Shown in pieces: positions 21,664-32,061 of a stretch of DNA of 64,000 bases. The notes beneath the pieces are model-generated. The model was not told the origin of the DNA. It worked only from the letters and a program-made list of their open reading frames with translations, and did not search any database. The translations under genes were made by a program, and so were the position numbers. Source of the stretch: Leptidea sinapis (Eukaryota > Arthropoda > Insecta > Lepidoptera > Pieridae); assembly GCF_905404315.1 (NCBI RefSeq), contig NC_066294.1, forward strand, positions 10,689,501-10,753,500, given 5' to 3'. The first letter of the stretch is position 1. Every line of letters starts with the position of its first letter.

Positions 21664-21990
21664 CATTGTGGGAGGCTCCTTTGCACCGGATGCCGGCTAG
21701 ATTATAGATGAACGGCGCCTACTTCTGCCGTGAAGCAGTGATGTGTAAATATTACGGTGTTTTGATCTGAAGGGTGCCGTAGCTAGTGAAATTACTGGGC
21801 ACATGAGACTTAACATCTTATGTCTCAAGGTGACGAGCGCAGTTGTAGTGCCGCTCACATTTTTTGGGATTTTCAATAATCCTGAGCGCCCCCTAATGGA
21901 CAGGGCGTATCAATTACCATTACAAAACTACCTACCTATCATTACAAAAGGACAGTATTGCCACCATAACTATTCCTGCAAAATATAAGT
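21664..21990 (+). repeat. SINE-A (3'-truncated) with a flank shared with 36.7 kb
   Basis: SINE-A from GGGAGGCTCC to GTATCAATTACCAT (21664-21920). The following 21944-21990 (AAAGGACAGTA, then TCCTGCAAAATATAAG) recurs after the SINE-A at 36.67-36.72 kb. The shared flank means that both loci derive from a larger repeat or duplication. Confidence 0.75.
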
Positions 21991-22667
21991 TTATTTCTCA
22001 TTCTACTTTAAGGGGATGATTTGGGTGATGGTTGAAAATACAGGCACACAGATTATCTCTTGGATCTCTTAAGTCTCAGGGTCAGAATATTGAGTGCAAT
22101 GTGACGTGATCGAAAATTAAAACTGAGCCCACGAACCGCTCTCCATGGGTAGAAAGTTCGTGGTGTTTGCTTAGAAGTTATGGTCTTATATAAAGACATA
22201 AACTGCATAGCGTGGAAATAATATTTATTTATTTATATTGTTGGAGAATCTACAGCTGAATACTTTATAATAGTCACGTGATAAAATAACAGAAAGCCAT
22301 TTACAGATTCCCACGAGTAGCTATTTAAAATATAAATCAAAAACAAAGTGAGAGTTACGTATACATATCAAAAGCTTAACACTAATGTATTAATTATCTA
22401 ATCACATATTAACAGCTCTTCCACCAAATTGACCAAAGAACTCATTTCCTAATTGACGCTCAATGGAATCAGAGCTACTACAGAATAAGTCAAGATCTAA
22501 TTGTTTTGATAATTTGTTGGAGTTATTGCTGACACGTACGATGAATGAATTTTGACGATGGTTAGGGTGCTATATATATGTTGTTATTATAGCTTACATA
22601 ATCATATTGAACGTGTACTTAAAATCAAGGCTTGCAACCTTGCAAGGTTTTAAATTAAATGGTTATT
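21991..22667. other. No gene seen
   Basis: AT-rich. A perfect 14-bp palindrome AACCTTGCAAGGTT lies at 22636-22649. Confidence 0.5.
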
Positions 22668-22797
22668 ACTGGTTTATACCGGTTTGTATTCCTTCATTGC
22701 AGTATACACAAATATTAGGCACTTATAAAAAATTAACTGTGCCCTGACGAAAGACTCGGAAAAAACCGTTCAGAACGAACCGGTATAATCAACAAAA
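22668..22797. repeat. Short inverted-repeat element
   Basis: TTTATACCGGTTTGT near the left edge is inverted as ACGAACCGGTATAATC near the right edge, giving a ~130-bp MITE-like unit. No coding capacity. Confidence 0.4.
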
Positions 22798-23027
22798 TGT
22801 TAACCAGAACCCGTAAAATTTCAGTTACATCTAGAACAAAACCGATTGTATAATAATTTAATCGTTGTAATTATATATTATATTATATAGTAGCTACTTA
22901 CAGGTTCTCGTAAGGATAAAATATTTATATATCTATTTTAATTTATTTTTATTAGTTAAATTTTTCAGATAACCTGAGTAAAAGGGATCTGAGAGATGGG
23001 CTGAAGGTAACTGAGCGATAAACAAAC

Positions 23028-23357
23028 TTGCTAATATTTTTTGTTATGGAAAATTATAGTGAAGATTTTTCCGGTAGAGAAAGAAAATACATAGGCCTAT
23101 CGCAGATGACACACTTTTGTGCGATTGAGTCTGCGGCACACAAAAAAACTGCATTGCGCGCAAAATGTCTTTGGCAGATAGTACACAAACTCAACGCTCA
23201 CGACGCACACTTTCGCTCATTTTGTCGGCGGAACTTTAGGGATGTACATGCAATGGAAGTACAGCGATTACGGTGTATTTTTCGTACTTTTAATATAGAA
23301 AAAGAAGAAGAAAAAGATAATTTCGGGTTCATCCAATTCTTTCAGAATGATTATTAA
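23028..23357 (+). CDS. Unrecognised 109-residue frame
   Basis: The frame includes an ATG (MENYSEDFSGRERKYIG), is Cys/His-rich in the middle (THFCAIESAAHKK, KCLWQIVHKLNAHDAHF, FCRRNF) and ends in an acidic-basic KEEEKDN stretch. It is less AT-rich than its surroundings and lies tail to tail with the MADF-like fragment at 23368-23454. I do not recognise it. It may be part of a two-gene Harbinger-type transposon, an exon, or chance. Confidence 0.25.
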   Translation: MLIFFVMENYSEDFSGRERKYIGLSQMTHFCAIESAAHKKTALRAKCLWQIVHKLNAHDAHFRSFCRRNFRDVHAMEVQRLRCIFRTFNIEKEEEKDNFGFIQFFQNDY

Positions 23358-23367
23358 AAGGACTGTT

Positions 23368-23454
23368 TCATATTAAGCATTCAGTTCTAAAACTATAAGC
23401 TGGTCTGCTTTCTATTTCTTGTATCAACACTGATACATCGATGTCTAGCGCCAT
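23368..23454 (-). pseudogene. N-terminal MADF-like fragment
   Basis: From ATG at 23454 (minus) the frame reads MALDIDVSVLIQEIESRPAY, then SFRTECLI and a stop. LI-x2-(I/V)E-x-RP close to the start is typical of MADF (Myb/SANT-like) DNA-binding domains, which in insects occur both in regulators and in the accessory protein of PIF/Harbinger transposons. Only ~28 residues remain of the ~80 expected, and no continuation was found. Confidence 0.45.
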
Positions 23455-23639
23455 GATACACTTCAGTAAACTACAGACTAAATTGATACGTAACGTTATA
23501 TTTAATGCCGCATTTTTTGAACAGCGTAGTCCGGCGCGGTCTGTTAGATCTACGAGGATATTTTGTGTGTCAGACTTTTTGCTCGTTGGCTGCGTTACTG
23601 CATATAATTCTACATGTTTTATTATCACAGACTTAAAAT

Positions 23640-23775
23640 TACGTCGCGGTTGTCTGCGATAGGCCGTAGAGAGCTACCCATAGACAACAGTCGCATTGGT
23701 ATCTGAGTGGCGAATCTAATGACAGTTGTCTCTTGCGCCGCTTAATAACCAAAGTTGTCACTGAGAACTCATTTT
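23640..23775. repeat. Second copy of the 20.8 kb repeat
   Basis: Contains TACCCATAGACAACAGTCGC, TATCTGAGTGGCGAATCTAA and TGACAGTTGTCTCTTGCGCC. Together with the upstream MADF-like frame it may mark the left end of a degraded Harbinger-like element reading on the minus strand. Confidence 0.5.
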
Positions 23776-24251
23776 ATGGTAACATGCAAGGAATCGATTC
23801 TTAAATATTTCTAATATTTATATATTAAAGTTACAGAATCTTAAAAAAGGTAAAGACGGAAAGATTGCTATAGAATATAACAAAGCTTTCTGAAAAATCT
23901 TAAGGCACAAAGAACTGATAAATGGAATCGTTCTTCAATCACAATCTGCACTAGAATCTTGGAAGTCAAACAAATCAAGCAAAGCACTTAGCACTCCGAC
24001 TCACTTCTCCGACGACAAACTTTAATTGTACTTTCGACATGTAACTAATTCGCCTTAAGTGAATTTTTATTCAACAAACCCTTCAATTCAAGTCTTCAAA
24101 AATATGAGAACTGTGTGTAGGTACTTGACACAAGTGAATGCCTTATTAATACGAGATTAGTAATAGGAAATATAACTAGTTATGTTTTTATTTTGATAAT
24201 GTAAACATAAAAAAATATTAACCATAATATGTAATATTGTGTATAAACTAA
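23776..24251. other. No gene seen
   Basis: AT-rich; nothing recognised. Confidence 0.5.
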
Positions 24252-24647
24252 GATTAAGGATAAGACTCCGCTGCGCTCCAACTACATACCTCAGGCGTAG
24301 TCGCAACGTCCGCACGTTGTCCGCACGTCGCAACTATTGCTACGCCCAAGTGGGCGTACTCGAGCCAGTCTCGAACAATGTGTGAACGTGCCACATGTTC
24401 TGTAAAGCTTTGCTACTAATCGAAACTAATGTGCCGGTTTGCGTAGTAAAACTTTGTATGCATAGTACTACAAGAAATAAGAATGACACTGGAATCACAT
24501 ACTATCAGTAAGTATTTTTTATTTTATTCATTTCGATGCAGAATAGCACGAAGCGTATGTTACAAAATTTGAAAGATGCCATAGAGTACTATCGTACTTA
24601 GGTAGTGCGGTATCTAGTTGGAGCGCAGCGGAGACCAATCCATAATC
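24252..24647. mobile_element. MITE with ~40-bp inverted termini
   Basis: GATTAAGGATAAGACTCCGC at the left pairs with the reverse complement of the right end (GATTATGGATTGGTCTCCGC on the minus strand), and both continue with TGCGCTCCAACTA and ATACC. About 395 bp long with no coding capacity. The left interior is markedly GC-rich with repeated CGTCCGCACGTTG / CGCACGTCGCAAC. No transposase in the window shares its ends. Confidence 0.75.
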
Positions 24648-25149
24648 AAAGTGTATTTGTATCTGGTGTTTTGTAGTGATAAACTAGTGCCATAGATTTG
24701 TTAATATTGACTTGTTGAATTTTTTATTTAACGGTCAACGTTAAAAGAGAAAATTAATAACAAGATAAAAATAAAAATCACTTTCACTCTGTTCCCCAAA
24801 TTCGTTCAGAAAAATAAAATAGAAATGTTTAATAATATGCTTCTCTTTGCTAGTGAGTTGAAAAGTTTTATGCGTTACACGAAAGCGAAGAATTTTGTTT
24901 TCTTGTACCTTTGAATCCTCAGACGCCGGATTCTAACCTTTTCTCGCTTTCAGATTCAAACTGATAATAGCAACAAAAACCAACATTGCTCATTTAACGA
25001 GCAAATAATTATTGAAATTAAATGCCATTTGATTGATTTGATATTTAAAATGTTTCTTGTTCAAGAAGATTATCCAAACGTTGTGTGCCTTCTCGACTGT
25101 AACTTCCTCCGATACCTCGAGTGGAGGCGAAACGCGTGTTAAATTGATT
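24648..25149. other. No gene seen
   Basis: AT-rich; nothing recognised beyond a short run before Rep-5. Confidence 0.45.
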
Positions 25150-25410
25150 GAAGATGAAGTAAATGTTACTATAACATAAATGACTCTCTTATGATACCAC
25201 AGATTGGGAATGGAATGACCGGGCTATTCATTTATAAGCTCAATTGAACTATATAACTTTTTCACCTTACTTTTTATAAAAAAAGAAGCCCACTGAGTTT
25301 GTTGAGCCCTTTCTTCTAAGGTTGCATATTTTTGGAATGGGTGGTAGTTTTTAAAATTCAATAAGTGATATCACATTCTATTTTGAATAAAAAAATTGAA
25401 TTTCAGAGTA
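25150..25410 (+). repeat. Rep-5 copy
   Basis: GTTACTATAACATAAATGAC, TGATACCACAGATTGGGAAT, GAATGGGTGGTAG, TTCAATAAGTGATATCACAT and a GAATAAAAAAATTGAATTTC end match 32.06-32.32 kb in reverse. It resembles a LINE 3' UTR. Confidence 0.7.
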
Positions 25411-26006
25411 ACGAAGACAGTTTTTGTGCCACTCAGAAGAGGATGTAACTACTATATTTATTAGTATGACGATTTTATTTTAATCTGAAGAACTTCTGCG
25501 TTAATTATTTTCGTTGCTACAGTCTTTACCAAATTTGTGATTGGAGATTTTCATTTTGGTAATTCCTTGTACATTGCAAATCCTTATAGCAAAACAGGTC
25601 CCACGATATTTTACCATAATTTATAATATTTTCTCATCCAAAGTATATCAAAGCTAATTCAATTCGTTTTTAAAGTGGTATCATCCGCTGCGCAATTTCA
25701 AGTCATCACATCGGCTGCAATATTCAACCCACCTGAAGCACTTCTTCACGCTACTTGAGCTCACAGTATATTCCAAGCTCATTCCAAGTGCTAGCTTTTG
25801 ATGTTTTAAATATTCGACCTACATAACATTTTGAATTTGCCGGATAGCATTCTATTTTATATAAGTACTAGTATTCTTTACTAGCTACGCACCGTAGTTT
25901 CATCTACGTTTAATAAAATACATACAACATAATTTTCTTATAATATATGATTATATACTAAACAAGATATAAAATGAATCTTATAACTATATTTACAATA
26001 CTACGA
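25411..26006. other. No gene seen; 3' flank of the retroelement ORF
   Basis: AT-rich. The part nearest 26006 is presumably the 3' untranslated end of the minus-strand retroelement fragment; its outer end was not located. Confidence 0.4.
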
Positions 26007-26945
26007 CTACATAAAATTAAAACTATCATTATGTGGAAGCGTACCAAGAATACTGGCAGCATTACCGCGTTGGATAGCAAGGCTGATCCGTTGACCGAAA
26101 TAGCTGCCAGCGCTTGGGTTTCCAGAAGCCTTATTGAGGCGCGAAGATAGTATTTTGAACATTCTCCGCGCCTCTGGGCCCCACGGGCCAAGTGTCTCGA
26201 CACCAAACGGCACAAAGATGTATGACTCACTGAGACCAACATATTTGCGACGCTTGCTGTCTTCGGCAGTCGAAGCAGCAGCCCGAGCACCAACTGACGT
26301 AACTTGGACATGAGAAGGAGCCAGAGTGTCGACGCAAGTAGCGTCCCACACCAGCGCCCTTCCCCGTGCCCAAGCCACCAGCGTCATTCCATCAGGAAGC
26401 TTGCCATCGCGGCGGGTAATACCATTTGGCTCTAAAACAGCTGGTATATTAAGAGCGGCAAATGCCCTGCGGATGACTTCATTAAGGCTGGCGTGACGAC
26501 TGATACGGCCTGCCGATTTTAGGCAGGATAACCCGTGGCGTCCAAGAGCATCTACCTGAACGCCACATCTACATTGATGTGGTTCATTCAGTTTTATACC
26601 TAGCCGGAGTGATACGCATATTGACAATGTCATATTGTCAAGTAGCGTTCCAATCGGCGCAGAAGGCAAGGCTTGTAACCAAAAGCCCGACTCATTTTGT
26701 GTCACGGCCAAAAGACGAGCACGCTCTGTTATGTCAGTAGATGAGATCAAAAGATCATCAAAGGCTGACTTACAAAGAAGTGCGTCCCATGCTTTTTGAC
26801 ACTTTAAATCGTCTGGAAAATTTTGAATGTTTGCAATATTTAGCCAAGCATTGTTAGCTTCGTTCAAATACACAATCTCTGAGTTACCTGGTACATGATT
26901 TACAATTCTAGTAACCAAAGGCTGCGCACTATGATATACATATAT
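26007..26945 (-). CDS. Retroelement C-terminus: zinc knuckle and RLE-like nuclease (fragment)
   Basis: An open frame of about 310 codons on the minus strand, with no in-frame ATG near its start and disrupted just upstream, so it is a 5'-truncated copy. Numbering residues from the TTG at 26918, a knuckle CxC-x9-HxxxC (C116, C118, H128, C132) is followed by RHASLN, then PD at 175-176 and VWDATC with D192. This order resembles the CCHC plus PD...D restriction-like endonuclease at the C-terminus of R2/R4-type LINE proteins. Downstream are conserved-looking blocks VPFGVETLGPWGPEA and FGQRISLAIQRGNAASILGT. The reverse transcriptase itself is not present. I recall similar insect and cnidarian proteins but cannot name the clade. 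The absence of stops suggests a fairly young copy. Confidence 0.6.
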   Translation of the reverse strand: MYVYHSAQPLVTRIVNHVPGNSEIVYLNEANNAWLNIANIQNFPDDLKCQKAWDALLCKSAFDDLLISSTDITERARLLAVTQNESGFWLQALPSAPIGTLLDNMTLSICVSLRLGIKLNEPHQCRCGVQVDALGRHGLSCLKSAGRISRHASLNEVIRRAFAALNIPAVLEPNGITRRDGKLPDGMTLVAWARGRALVWDATCVDTLAPSHVQVTSVGARAAASTAEDSKRRKYVGLSESYIFVPFGVETLGPWGPEARRMFKILSSRLNKASGNPSAGSYFGQRISLAIQRGNAASILGTLPHNDSFNFM

Positions 26946-26984
26946 GTTTTGTTAACCATTAAAAGTTACCGACATAGCCCATAT

Positions 26985-27240
26985 CATTGCGAAATTGAAG
27001 TGGCAGTCGGAAGGGCACATATGGCCTTAATTCGACGGACAGATGGCCGTTGGGGCAGTAAAGTCCTCGAATGGCGACCACGTATCGAAAGACGAAGTGT
27101 TAGTAGGCCCCTCAGAAGATGGACCGACGATCTGGTCAAGATCGTTGGAATACGTTGGATGAGTCGTGGATATCTTTGGGGGAGGCCTTTGTCCAGCAGT
27201 AGACGTCTTCCGGCTGATGATGATTATGATAATATGATAT
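26985..27240 (+). pseudogene. RTE-like LINE C-terminal fragment
   Basis: The frame reads ALIRRTDGRWGSKVLEWRPR, then RRSVSRPLRRWTDDLVKIVG, then WGRPLSSSRRLPADDDYDN. The pattern GRW-x-KVLEWRPR and R-RWTDDLVK is the extreme C-terminus of RTE-type LINE polyproteins. The tail is a GAT-rich run. It sits head to head with the retroelement frame at 26.0-26.9 kb; only the last ~75 codons remain. Confidence 0.75.
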
Positions 27241-28017
27241 ATTGTTAGGTCGCCAAGCTGCCTATATTATTAAATATCAGTTATAACCTTTTACATAAAA
27301 TGGCTTTAATTATTAAATTTATCATGCACTATTACGTCAATAAAGATTATACAATTAATGATGCTTTAGCAACAGCATTGTCTAATCTAACCCAAATGAA
27401 GATATCTAAATTGAAATGTACTTTCAATTAATTTAATTGAGATAAAAAAATTAATTGCTTCAGTTGCGAGAAGTTGGAATTAAATTAGTATCGTTATCGT
27501 CGCACGGTATCATTGAGACTAACAAGAACACATCCTAGTCGCTCCGACGTTGAAAAACCTCGCTATTGTGTTGGGAACATCGTAAACTTCACTCGCTAAG
27601 ATGCTTTTGTGTTGTTTTGGTAGTTAATAATACTGAAAAGTTCTACAGCAGTTTTAAGTAGAATCGCTAGTTTTGTTAGAATTTAAAAATCCTTTAGTTT
27701 AATATTATAAAGATGAGCCAAAAAAGCTAGTTGGTAAATCATTACGACTTCATTTAAAAATGAAAATAAAGAATTTCTGTGTCTTGTTTGTAATCTAATG
27801 TACAGATTTATATTTAAGAATAATTAATAGATTTTGGAGGTATTACGGGTGAGTGAGTGAGGAATATATGTATAAACATAGATCTTATGATAGAAGATGA
27901 TTACATAAATTTATTAGTTGCAAGTTAATAATTAAAAAACGTACATAGTTAAGATAAACATCATTTAAAATATACATAATATATATTACTTTACTGCACA
28001 TGTCCAATTATTAAAAA
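27241..28017. other. No gene seen
   Basis: AT-rich; nothing recognised. Confidence 0.5.
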
Positions 28018-28640
28018 AGTCTCACATACTAAATATCTAGGTGTCATTATTGATCAAAAGCTTAACTGTTACCAACACATTGAGCACGTCACGGGAAGAA
28101 TTAGAAAAGTGGGATGGATATTCGAAACACTGGTACATGTCGCTTTAAAATCAATAATCTATGAATCAGGCACCAGTAGAAATATTTTGAATGAAATTTA
28201 TATTGCACTAGCGCAATCTGTGCTGGTTTATTGTATCCCCGTGTGGGGCGACGCTGCTAAATCCAAATTTATTGGAACGTGGACAAAGGAGCTTATAATT
28301 ACCATGTATAACCATTCAAAAAGACATCAGTAACCTTCTGTGTGTTAGAAAATTATATATTATTGCTTTAGTTCTAAAAACATTTAAAACTCTTCCCTAT
28401 GATGCAAGCATTTTATCAAAAAGATTAATGGATATTATTGCAAAAATTTCTACCACCAAAATCGGATTTGCAAAACGCCAGTACAGCAAGCTTTCAGCCA
28501 TTCTTTATAATAGGATAAACAAGGAATTACATATCCATTCAAAACAACTTAATGAATATAAATGAATGCTAGTATGTTGGATAAATTCACTCACGTATAC
28601 AGAAACATTTCATTAAAGACATATTTATATAAGATTCATT
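28018..28640 (+). pseudogene. CR1/Jockey-like LINE C-terminal pseudogene
   Basis: The first part reads SHTKYLGVIIDQKLNCYQHI, then RKVGWIFETLVHVALKSIIY, then SVLVYCIPVWGDAAKSKF. After a frameshift near 28320-28345 the second part reads LLCVRKLYIIALVLKTFKTL, then SAILYNRINKELHIHSKQL. These correspond to the connection region after the RT active site. The following ~190 bp up to a TATTTTGTATTTGTATAC end look like its 3' UTR. Confidence 0.8.
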
Positions 28641-29027
28641 CATTCCATCACAAATACACACTGACTCACACACACTTCATTATACATCTCACACCTTACT
28701 TATCACTCACAACACACCCAATGCACACATACACCTTATTTCTTAGTATACATGAGAGGCTCCAATCATGAGTATTGATTTATGTATATACATACTTGAT
28801 AAAGAAAATAAATATTTTGTATTTGTATACATAAAAATCTGTCTTAGTTTTAATTAAAAATTATATTTGAGTTATTTACAAGATAGATATAAAGTGTAGC
28901 TATGCAGAGGTATATATGGTTATGATAGGTGCTGGAAAAAGGTTTTTCATCATGATGGTTTTTCAGCATGACTTTTTGCAAACTTGTAGTTATTGTTCCT
29001 GTTGCTTTATTGGACTTCAGATAATAA
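28641..29027. other. LINE 3' flank, otherwise nothing
   Basis: To about 28830 this is probably the 3' UTR of the preceding LINE (CA-rich). From there to 29027 it is AT-rich with a short repeated GGTTTTTCATCATGATGGTT motif and no gene. Confidence 0.45.
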
Positions 29028-29190
29028 TAATAATAATATTGACATACTTTTTACACAAATTATCTTGCCCCAAATTAAGCATATATAGCCTGTGTTATGG
29101 GTTACAAGACAACGATATATTTAATACAATATACTTACTTAAACATACATAAATACATTTAAACACCCATGACTCGGAGACAAACATCCA
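29028..29190 (-). repeat. SINE-B fragment
   Basis: CACAAATTATCTTGCCCCAA, then ACAAGACAACGATATATTTA, then ATACATTTAAACACCCATGA match the SINE-B tail at 35.95-36.1 kb. The tRNA-derived head is cut off. Confidence 0.8.
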
Positions 29191-29600
29191 TATTCATCAT
29201 ATAAATGACTAAAACAGGTGGAAATCTGAGGGTCCAAAGGGCTATAACAACAAACAGACAAACTCTCTTAGCTTTTGCTGAGTATCGTTCTGAGTCTTTC
29301 TATTGATCAATTCCGCCCGCTTCTTCAGAACTTCTTGTTTCAATCTCATCAATTGTTTGCAGTAGAAATCCAAATTTCAAATATAGTATAAATTAAGTAA
29401 CACCAGCATTGGTAGTTGATTCTATAGTGCGTATGGATTCTTGAGGAAATTTTCGACTGACGGAGTTTCGGAGAAAGATGAAGTTGAAATAATTAAGTTA
29501 ATACCCGAGATATGAGTTTCTATTTACATATATGATAAATAAATAAACATCATGTTATGTTTTTTTAAAGTGATCTCTCCTCACTTCTAGGATTAATACA
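29191..29600. other. No gene seen
   Basis: AT-rich; nothing recognised. Confidence 0.5.
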
Positions 29601-29872
29601 CAAATAAAATTTGAAAAACAAAATTTTATGAACGATGCGGTACTCGAACCCACGTCAAGTCAATTTCCTAATATGCAAATAATGGGGTTCAGCAGGTTAT
29701 CAACTGTAAAGGAGATCCTAAAGATGAAGCCACAAAGGTCTTATAACGATAAGTTACTCGAACAGTTGGCTCAGTTCGTTAGAGCACCGGCACGGAACGC
29801 CGGAGGTCGTGGGTTCGAGTCCCGCATCGTTCATAAAATTTTGTTTTTCAAATTTTAACTGTGTAAATAAAC
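29601..29872 (+). repeat. tRL repeat with tRNA-like cloverleaf (29760-29832) and a mirrored half
   Basis: On the plus strand 29760-29832 folds as a tRNA: GAACAGT/ATCGTTC acceptor, GCTC/GAGC D-arm, perfect CCGGC/GCCGG anticodon stem with loop ACGGAAC, and T-arm GTGGG TTCGAGT CCCGC. It is preceded by the family leader (AAGTCAATTTCCTAATATGC, then AGGTTATCAACTGTAAAGG). At 29601-29656 an inverted piece of the tail and T-arm is attached, so the element begins and ends with the same CAAAATTTTATGAACGATGC type of sequence in opposite orientation. Confidence 0.75.
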
Positions 29873-30474
29873 ATCGGAAATAATTAAGTGAACGTAAATT
29901 ATAATCGTGTGATAGTTTTTCAAAAAGACGAAAAAAGTTTGCATATTATATCATAGAATGCTACTCAAAGGAAAAGGGAAGTGTTTCTGAAGCGGAAATT
30001 AAAATTAATGCAAAACAAATTGAAAACACCCGTTACTTTAAAATGTTTTACAAGATATGTAATATGCCAACCTCTACCCAGCAATGCATACTCTATTTAC
30101 AAGCATTATAAAGATCTCCCCATTTCTCGGCAATGCAACGAAGCCTGAAGGATTCTCGTAGCATGCATGCTCCTTAATTCGCTCGCAAAATTGTTTTGTA
30201 ATCGCGATTATATTTTCTTTTGATGTTTAAATTCATGAGTTGAAATGTTAAGAAGCCGTTTTCGTTTTTGAATATAATATTATGTGAAAAATATTTGCCG
30301 AATTTTGTAGAATGTATATACATAATATGTAGATACATATTTTATCTTGTTAATTGGTTGAGTATGTTTGCGAGGCTTCGCCTTGCTCGCTTAAATGTCA
30401 TTGCTTGTGGCGCCATCGTGGGGCGAGTTGCTTCCTTTCGTAAAAGAATATGGCCGAGGAAGGAGACATTTTTA
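29873..30474. other. No gene seen
   Basis: Mostly AT-rich. A less AT-rich patch at 30360-30470 (GCGAGGCTTCGCCTTGCTCGC is a small hairpin) directly precedes a SINE-A. Confidence 0.45.
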
Positions 30475-30784
30475 TGTTTTTTATGAAAATAAGGGACAAG
30501 ACGAGCTGGACGTTCAGCTGATGGTAATTGATACGCCCTGCTCATTACAATGCAGTGCCACTCAAGATTTCTGTAAAACCCAAAAATTCTGAGGGGCACT
30601 ACAATTGCACTCGTCACCTTGAGACATAAGATGTTAAGTATCATTTGCCCAGTAATTTCTCTAGCTACGGCGCCCTTCAGACCAAAACACGATAGTGTTT
30701 ACACATGCTTTACGGTAGATATAGGCGCCGTTGTGGTACCCATAATCTAGCCGGCATCCGGTGCAAAGGAGCCTCCTACTGGTA
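30475..30784 (-). repeat. SINE-A, near full length
   Basis: Minus-strand copy from ACCAGTAGGAGGCTCC at 30784 to GTCCCTTATTTTCATAAAAA at 30475. Confidence 0.87.
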
Positions 30785-31544
30785 AATATCTTTATAAACG
30801 TTAATAGAATATGCTCAAAAATACATTTTTTTCTTAATAAATGGATTCATGCATAACTTCTATTCTACTTTATCCATAAATATTGTGTTTTTTTAATTAA
30901 TTTTCATTTAGTTTTTTAAGTTACTGTTTAGTATTTTACTTCTTACTAATAAGCTATTGGTTGACGTTTCAGTAATTTTGTTGCATTTTTAGATATTATA
31001 TTGTAATTAAAATAATTTGTAAAACGATGAATCTGAAAATGTTGATTTTAAATTTAAAGATTCTCATGATCTCTCAGTTGTTAAATAGTAAAAAGAAAAA
31101 ACCTTTCATTTTCGTCATGTGTCATTTTGCTTGATTTGAATTTATTTATTAAAATATTACGTACTTAGTCAGTTTTATAATATTCTAGTGAATATTATTG
31201 TCCATGAAATAATTTAGTACATTTAGATAATAGGTATAATAATTATAATTTATAAATAACCATGGCAATACTTAATTGTTCCTCATATAGTATAATATAG
31301 TTAGCTGGAAAATTGCCCCTTAGTAGTACAATAATGTCATTAAAACTTCGAAATTTGATAAAAAGTAAAGCATGAATATCATAACGTCAGACAAATGTTA
31401 GTAAAGTTTTAATAATAGCATGTTTTCATTTATGACAGTTAATTACTGCTTTTATGGCATCAACCAAATGTAATTCCGATTGATGGAATCAAAGCAGCAT
31501 TATTTCGTTAAATATTCATAAATCTTACGCTGTTTTGATTGACA
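30785..31544. other. No gene seen
   Basis: AT-rich; nothing recognised. Confidence 0.5.
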
Positions 31545-32058
31545 TTCTGTTTTCATTTTTCACACAACTTAGATAATTTATATATCTAGATAGAACCTCT
31601 TGTTGCTAGACAACCGATGAAAACAGGTCAGGTATATTAATTTCGTGTGCGTGACAAGCGACGTCTTACACTCGCCATTTGTATGTCATTTTGTGTAACT
31701 GTGCGTGGAATGCTACTAGAAAATAGAGGTTAACTGTCAACCCTTTCGACGTTATCACAGCTGTTATAGTCTAAACGTACGGACGTGAAAATGTGCATTA
31801 AACCCTCTATTAAAGATTCTGAATCAGTTAGCTTACTACTAACATTAAAAAAGCCAGTCCTAGTAACTATTACATCATCCAAACGAGTTTTGTAATATTG
31901 TACTAAATTTCATTACAACACTCGTTTGGATGATGTAATGGTTAGTAGGACAGGATTCATATTAGGTCTTGTAGGAACGGTTGATAATTAGGTACTAAAA
32001 CACTCATGTGTTACTAGTATCACACTAAATAAATAAATAAACCCACATTCGTGTTTTA
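31545..32058. repeat. Foldback repeat related to 62.9-63.7 kb
   Basis: It contains a strong hairpin: 31859-31896 (CCTAGTAACTATTACATCAT onward) pairs with 31912-31949 (CTCGTTTGGATGATGTAATG) around a ~15-nt loop. The flanks TCTATTAAAGATTCTGAATC, CAGTTAGCTTACTACTAACA and CCCACATTCGTGTTTT recur in the nest at 62.98-63.65 kb, where about 370 bp separate the two arms. The left part also matches 78-215 in reverse. Non-coding. Confidence 0.65.
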
Positions 32059-32061
32059 ACA

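Noticed and set aside
28590..28800. CA-rich stretch as a coding exon (His/Thr-rich frame at 28562-28771)
   Set aside because: It lies in the 3' UTR position of a LINE and its composition follows the CA-rich repeat.
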